Assembly: GCA_026874595.1 (NCBI GenBank)
Contig: CM049312.1
Span: 74,064,429-74,128,428 of the forward strand
DNA length: 64,000 nt
Reading direction: 5' to 3'
From: Sipunculus nudus
Lineage: Eukaryota; Annelida; Sipuncula; Golfingiida; Sipunculidae
Position 1 is the stretch's first letter. Every line of letters begins with the position of its first letter. The notes under the pieces were generated by a model that was given only the letters and a program-made list of their open reading frames with translations, did not search any database and was not told where the DNA came from. The translations under genes were made by a program, and so were the position numbers. Positions 59,382-64,000 of this stretch are shown here, piece by piece.

Positions 59382-61827
59382 CTGTACATGACTGTTATGG
59401 TAGGGCAGGAATGTAGATGGCAGTCTGCCCGATTGTTGTGACATCTTACTGCTTGATATGTATGGCAGTCGATATTTTGATTCTATAAATAGATGTTTTA
59501 TTATTGGGTTCAGCTTCCTCAATAGTTGACATAGATAGCAAGATCCAGTGAAGTATTCAGAAGGATAATATTGTCTCTGTAAAATCTGGTATAACTCATA
59601 TCATAAAAGTGATTCTGGATTTCTGCAGTGATTAGTAATAATTCATATAACTAAGTGTACATCTAGTCAGATGTTTGTTAAAACACACACACACAAAACC
59701 ATGCATGTGTGCATATATTCAAGGTCATACGTAACCAATGAATGAAATATTATTTTTAGCCCTTTATATTGCCTAACCTTATTTAGCCTTTTTATCTGCT
59801 TTCATGTAAATAATATTTTTCTTAAAGACCTATTTTATTAAATGAAAACATGCATAATTGTTTAACCATGCATGTTTAGAATATTTAAATATCAGCTTCT
59901 TATTACCATTATTTCATGCGTAAAAAAGATTTCCTCAAAGATTTCAAGTATTTTGGTGTCATTCAAATGTCAATGTTTTGAAATTTATTTCTAATATTCC
60001 TGAAAAATAAGGCAAGAGATTTTGTTTGTTATTAAAATTATAGTAATTTTGTAAAATCCTGCAGCGTTACAGGAGGAAGTAAAGATACAGACAGTTCTGT
60101 GTTTTGAATTTCTTGCTCTGCTTGACCTACTTGGATGAAGTCACACATTATTAGGTTAAAAGCATGCAGACAGAAAATAAAGACCTATTACACATTCCAT
60201 TATTGATCAGTAACCTGTTACATAACCTCAGGGTCTGGCTGTGTATTATAATTAGCCAATATCAATATGATAAACAGCTGGGCTGGCATGGAGAATGGGA
60301 CATCTAGATGGGAACGTTTACTCTATCACTAGAGATGTAGCAATAGAATACATGACCCTTGGACGGTATACACAAGATACAGAGAGGACCTCTCCATTGG
60401 TGGTTAACAGTTTAATATGCGTTATCGAGGCCTCTTCCTGGGTAATTGGCTGACAAGATGTGATAAGGTTATACTGATGTGCTGGCATACATATTTCATC
60501 CTGTCATGTGTTCGCTGTCAGGTGCACTGTGGATATGATCATGACCGGATGTGGCTCAGGGATAACACAGCAGATCGGAATATAAGTGTACCAGCACTGT
60601 ATAAGTCTGTGTGAATCACTTGTGTCGTTCATACAGTCATGACACAGTCACAGGCTTAATTAAACATCTGGGAAGCAGGGTGAATATTTGGCTCGTGCTG
60701 TTTTAGTCTGTAGTGTGATAGTCTGTGCTGTTTTGGTCTTTGATATGGGATCTGCGGTTATGTGGAAAAGTGGGGATTATGATTGGAAACACTGGTGTGT
60801 TGTTACAGTATTACACTGTTTCACTGTTAGTGGTATAACCTGTACTTTTAGTTTACATCATTATTAAAATAATTAGATTAAAGGGTTTTGAGGTTAGCAT
60901 TTATATACATGTACTGTCTTGTGCAATGTTTCATTTGTTCATTAGGTGCTTTTCTTTTCCTTATTATGCAGTCAGTCATGAAATATGTATTCTTTATTTC
61001 TTCATTTTATGTAGATTAATTTTATTCAAATTTGCACCCATTACTCTTCATTCTGACATGGGACTTGCAACATCTGTGTTTTAGTATTTATATAAATAAA
61101 AACAGCAGCCCAAGGAGCAGTTTTGAAACTTTTGCAAGATAAGGGTTTGAAAAAGGGCATGGAAATACTGCAGGAAAGTACTCAGAGGACATTCTTATGG
61201 AGTGAGTTAATCTGCAGAGAGAGTTGGTTGGCCAGTAGAATGGTAACTTCCAAGTAGAAGCTGGAGAAACACTTTGGGGATGACCACACCCTTATCAGCA
61301 ACTTTTAGTGGGGTTTAAATATATAATGATCATATGTGCACCTATAATAAACAATATAAAGCTGATGCTCTTGTTAAGGATATTTAATTGAGATTTCATA
61401 CATGCTGCACTTGAAAGAGAAACTGGAACACAATGAAGATTGAAGCCAACAGAGAACAAGGAATTCCTTCTTCATGCTATGCTAGTATGATATTTTATAC
61501 CCAGGATAATGTCTAATAATTAATGCTGTGGCCTGGACATGATCTGTATCTGTATCAAAAACGTCATAAAAGATGAGGCCTGATGTCCTACCAGTATGCA
61601 GAATGTCTAATATAAAATACCATTCAAGCAATAGATCTAAAATATATGTGCTTTAACAATAAGGAGTCAAGTCAAGCGAGGCTGTGAATTGTCAGGTGGA
61701 CTAGAATGAATCATGTTGCACACTGTTATGAGTTTTCAGAAAAGATGAATTGCAGGTTTGTTGGAGTTCTCATGAACATGATGGGATTGGAGTTGATTTT
61801 TTATGTTCAGTGTTGATGCAGCTAAAA
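59382..61827. other. CpG-depleted sequence between candidate exons
   Basis: AT-rich with a short (AC)n near 59683. If the flanking minus-strand exons are real, this would be intron. Nothing else seen. Confidence 0.4.
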
Positions 61828-61938
61828 TCAATAAGCTCCCGCGTGGGTGCAGTGTGCTGCGGCAGGAAAATAGGCGGACCACGGTGCTGATATGGGCGGT
61901 AATACAGCAGTGGCGTTAAAGAACACCTCGTAGAAGAT
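61828..61938 (-). CDS. Candidate minus-strand exon, 36 codons to stop
   Basis: On the minus strand a strong 3' splice site, CCTGTTTGCTTGATTTCTTTCAG, ends at 61939. The frame that starts right after it reads IFYEVFFNATAVLPPISAPW, then SAYFPAAAHCTHAGAY, then TGA. In this frame G is at codon position 1 in 13 of 36 codons, at position 2 in 3 and at position 3 in about 6, a clear coding-type bias. The patch keeps about a dozen CG sites while the flanks keep almost none. A second minus frame is open for 60 codons. No family is recognised. It could be an alternative terminal exon, an unmethylated regulatory element or chance. Confidence 0.25.
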   Translation of the reverse strand: MFYEVFFNATAVLPPISAPWSAYFPAAAHCTHAGAY

Positions 61939-64000
61939 CTGAAAGAAATCAAGCAAACAGGATAAATACTCTCCAGGTGGGTGTAGCAGGAATTACATGC
62001 ACCTGGATTTATTGTTCAAGCATTTGTTGTTTACTAAGGATGGAAATGGAATTAGCTAGACATCGGAAGCATGTCTGTTGGTCTACTGTATACATGAATA
62101 CTTGAGCTATATGTAAGCTCACAGTTATTTGTACTGACTCTTACAGACATCATCGGATGCAGTTGTGACTGATACTGTGTTATATATATTAACACAAATT
62201 TTGAAAAAGATTCCAAGTTGAGTGATCTAGATACAGCAAAATTTTATGGATATCTGCAAAATATGCCATACTGGAGGTAATCAGGAGTAATATGAAAACT
62301 ATATGGATAGATTTCAAATGGTTTTATAAAATATCTGTTACACTGGAGAAAATGTGCATGATATGCAAATGATATGATATAAACACCATGAAGTTTTGCA
62401 GGTCACTAAAATCTTACATGTACATGAGAAAAGGCAGTGATATGGAACGTTTCATTTGAGATATAAGTCCCAGTGGACCAAGAATGGAAAATTTTGTTGT
62501 TTAAGAAAACTTACCTTGACTAAGTGTTTTCAGCCATAACCATAACATTATATAAGGTTAACTGGCCTGCAATAACAGGTTTTTACCTGTTATGTAATTT
62601 TACCTGCACAGCTAGGGAATGTATAATGCAGCATGATAACAATAGTGATATAAACCATGCCATGTGCCAATAACACATTGATTAAGTTTGCCACACGTTC
62701 TAACAGATATTAAACTGTAATAAACCCTATTTTTCAATCATTATAGCTTTAGCACCTGTGGGTGTACTGTTTATTGCAGTACTGCAGGGGGCGATTGCTG
62801 AATGGAATTCCAGGTAGTAAACGAGGAAATAGCCATGATCTTGGCTTTTAACACCACACATGTTAGCAATAAATCTTAATATATAAGCCACCAAAAAGGA
62901 TTAGCATGGACAGACTGGTGCAGCCTTTGAGGTCCAGCAACAGCAGTTAACCCAGCAACTGCTGAAGTCACTGACCTGACTAGCCAGCAGGCTGACCTTA
63001 ACTGACCCTCCAGGAAGTGATAAAAACAGCTGCACTGACCACCAGAACTGGAATTGATATATAAGCAGCCCTGGGGCTGAGGTTTGGCCAGCCCCTGTAC
63101 AAGCCCTGGCTGTAATTGCTACCTTGTTGATTTGCAGCTGCAGGTATGAAGGGATCATTCCTTTTATCAGGTATACCTACTTGCACCTTGCTGGCAAAAC
63201 CTGTATACCAAAGCAAGGATTTCAAATCAATCAGCTTCCTGGTTATGGGATCAGCTAGAAAAACTTTTTCCAGGTTGGCTAGGTTATTGTTGGAATTTGC
63301 TTGATTAAAAGAAAAATAACAAAAAAGGCTGGCTGTATAAGCTTGATAAAGGCTGTGCTGCAACCTGTGTTTTCGCTGAGGTCCAATTGCTTGTGTGGAG
63401 TGTAGATCTGTAAATATAAAATACAGATGGCAAGCATACATAAACATGGGTGACATGGCTGAAGGGGTCACCAGGATTGCTTCAGGTGCACTAAGGATTT
63501 CTGGGAGTCATTATACATGCGTCAGTGACTTATCTATCACATTCAAGTGCAGTTTGGCTATTTAAAAGTTCCAAAGTTTACCTGTAGATGGCACTGTTTG
63601 TTTAAGGGGGATGAAAATATCCTTATTTTCATAAATTACACCACTGTCTAGTGTTTTGCTATTTTTGGAATGATATGTATTCATACATTTAATATTTTGC
63701 CAGAGTTGGACAGAAAACTTACAAGGTATTATCAATATACCTCACATACTGTGCTTGGTATGCCCTTTGTTTATTAAAATGAAATAAGTAAACCCTAGAG
63801 TTTCGCTTCGCCTTGACAACAGGTGATGACCTCTGGATTATCCATAGACCCAGTCAAACAAAATGATTAATAGCATGTATATCTTCCTCATTGAATGGTT
63901 ACTACCCTCATCCAAATTTAACAGACAGTGTCACCAACAGACCATGGACTTATATACTTTTGAATAATGATTAAAAAAAAATTTAAACCATGAACTTCAG
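61939..64000. other. CpG-depleted sequence to window end
   Basis: Contains CTGCAGGGGGCGAT near 62783, resembling a CTCF core, and a short palindrome AACAGGTTTTTACCTGTT near 62574-62591. A 157-codon minus frame at 62998-63471 has no recognisable domain. No other feature seen. Confidence 0.45.

Noticed and set aside
59247-61930. 13-mer AAGAACACCTCGT shared by the two CpG-retaining patches
   Set aside because: A shared 13-mer is expected many times by chance in a window of this size, and the match does not extend.
62998-63471. 157-codon minus-strand open frame, the longest in the window
   Set aside because: No recognisable domain and no CpG retention, unlike the candidate exons. I considered a retrotransposon gag remnant on either strand but found no motif to support it.

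Overview
The window reads as nuclear DNA of an animal, most likely a bivalve mollusc or a close marine lophotrochozoan. It is AT-rich and dense in microsatellites, SINEs, MITEs and satellite-bearing elements, with no long open reading frame, no operon structure and no prokaryotic signals. The bivalve call rests on repeat architecture: short elements that carry ~130-180 bp core repeats plus a microsatellite between small inverted ends, and tRNA-SINEs with a long conserved body. It is inference, not a database match.

Layout. 1-15 kb is repeat-rich DNA with ordinary CpG content. It holds a minus-strand tRNA-SINE (283-690), a diverged tandem duplication (840-1870), a second SINE family (2925-3165), several palindromic MITE-like elements (3825-3963, 6367-6711, 10411-10564), a decayed L1/Tx1-like LINE (7755-9400) with its reverse-transcriptase motifs still readable, and a ~140-bp satellite (13440-14470) interrupted by a SINE fragment and a (TA)n tract. 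At 15.3-15.9 kb there is a plausible promoter, a first exon ending in a consensus CAG|GTAAGT donor, and a possible second exon, all on the plus strand.

From about 17 kb to the end the DNA is strikingly poor in CpG, as expected for the methylated body of a transcription unit in an invertebrate with mosaic methylation. I read most of it as intron, possibly also covering a second gene on the minus strand. CpG returns sharply in patches. Most patches coincide with insertions whose ends I can define: a pogo/Tc1-type element (25224-26321); a hAT-like element (29263-32508) with a satellite-bearing element nested in it (29530-30345); a CCGTATTTATTC-ended element carrying tandem 5S-rRNA-like sequences (33741-35306); a fold-back transposon with a palindromic 49-bp minisatellite (36954-38969); and a Helentron-like element holding a 280-bp higher-order satellite (54017-55750). 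Two CpG-retaining patches are not repeats: 59.16-59.38 kb and 61.83-61.94 kb. Both contain minus-strand frames with coding-like codon structure and splice acceptors, and are my best candidates for internal or terminal exons of an unidentified gene.

No protein-coding gene could be named, no functional RNA gene was found, and nothing resembles a defence system or a CRISPR array. The most interesting biology is the traffic between satellites and transposons: one satellite family occurs in opposite orientations 40 kb apart, one copy packaged inside a Helentron-like element with a dimeric higher-order structure.
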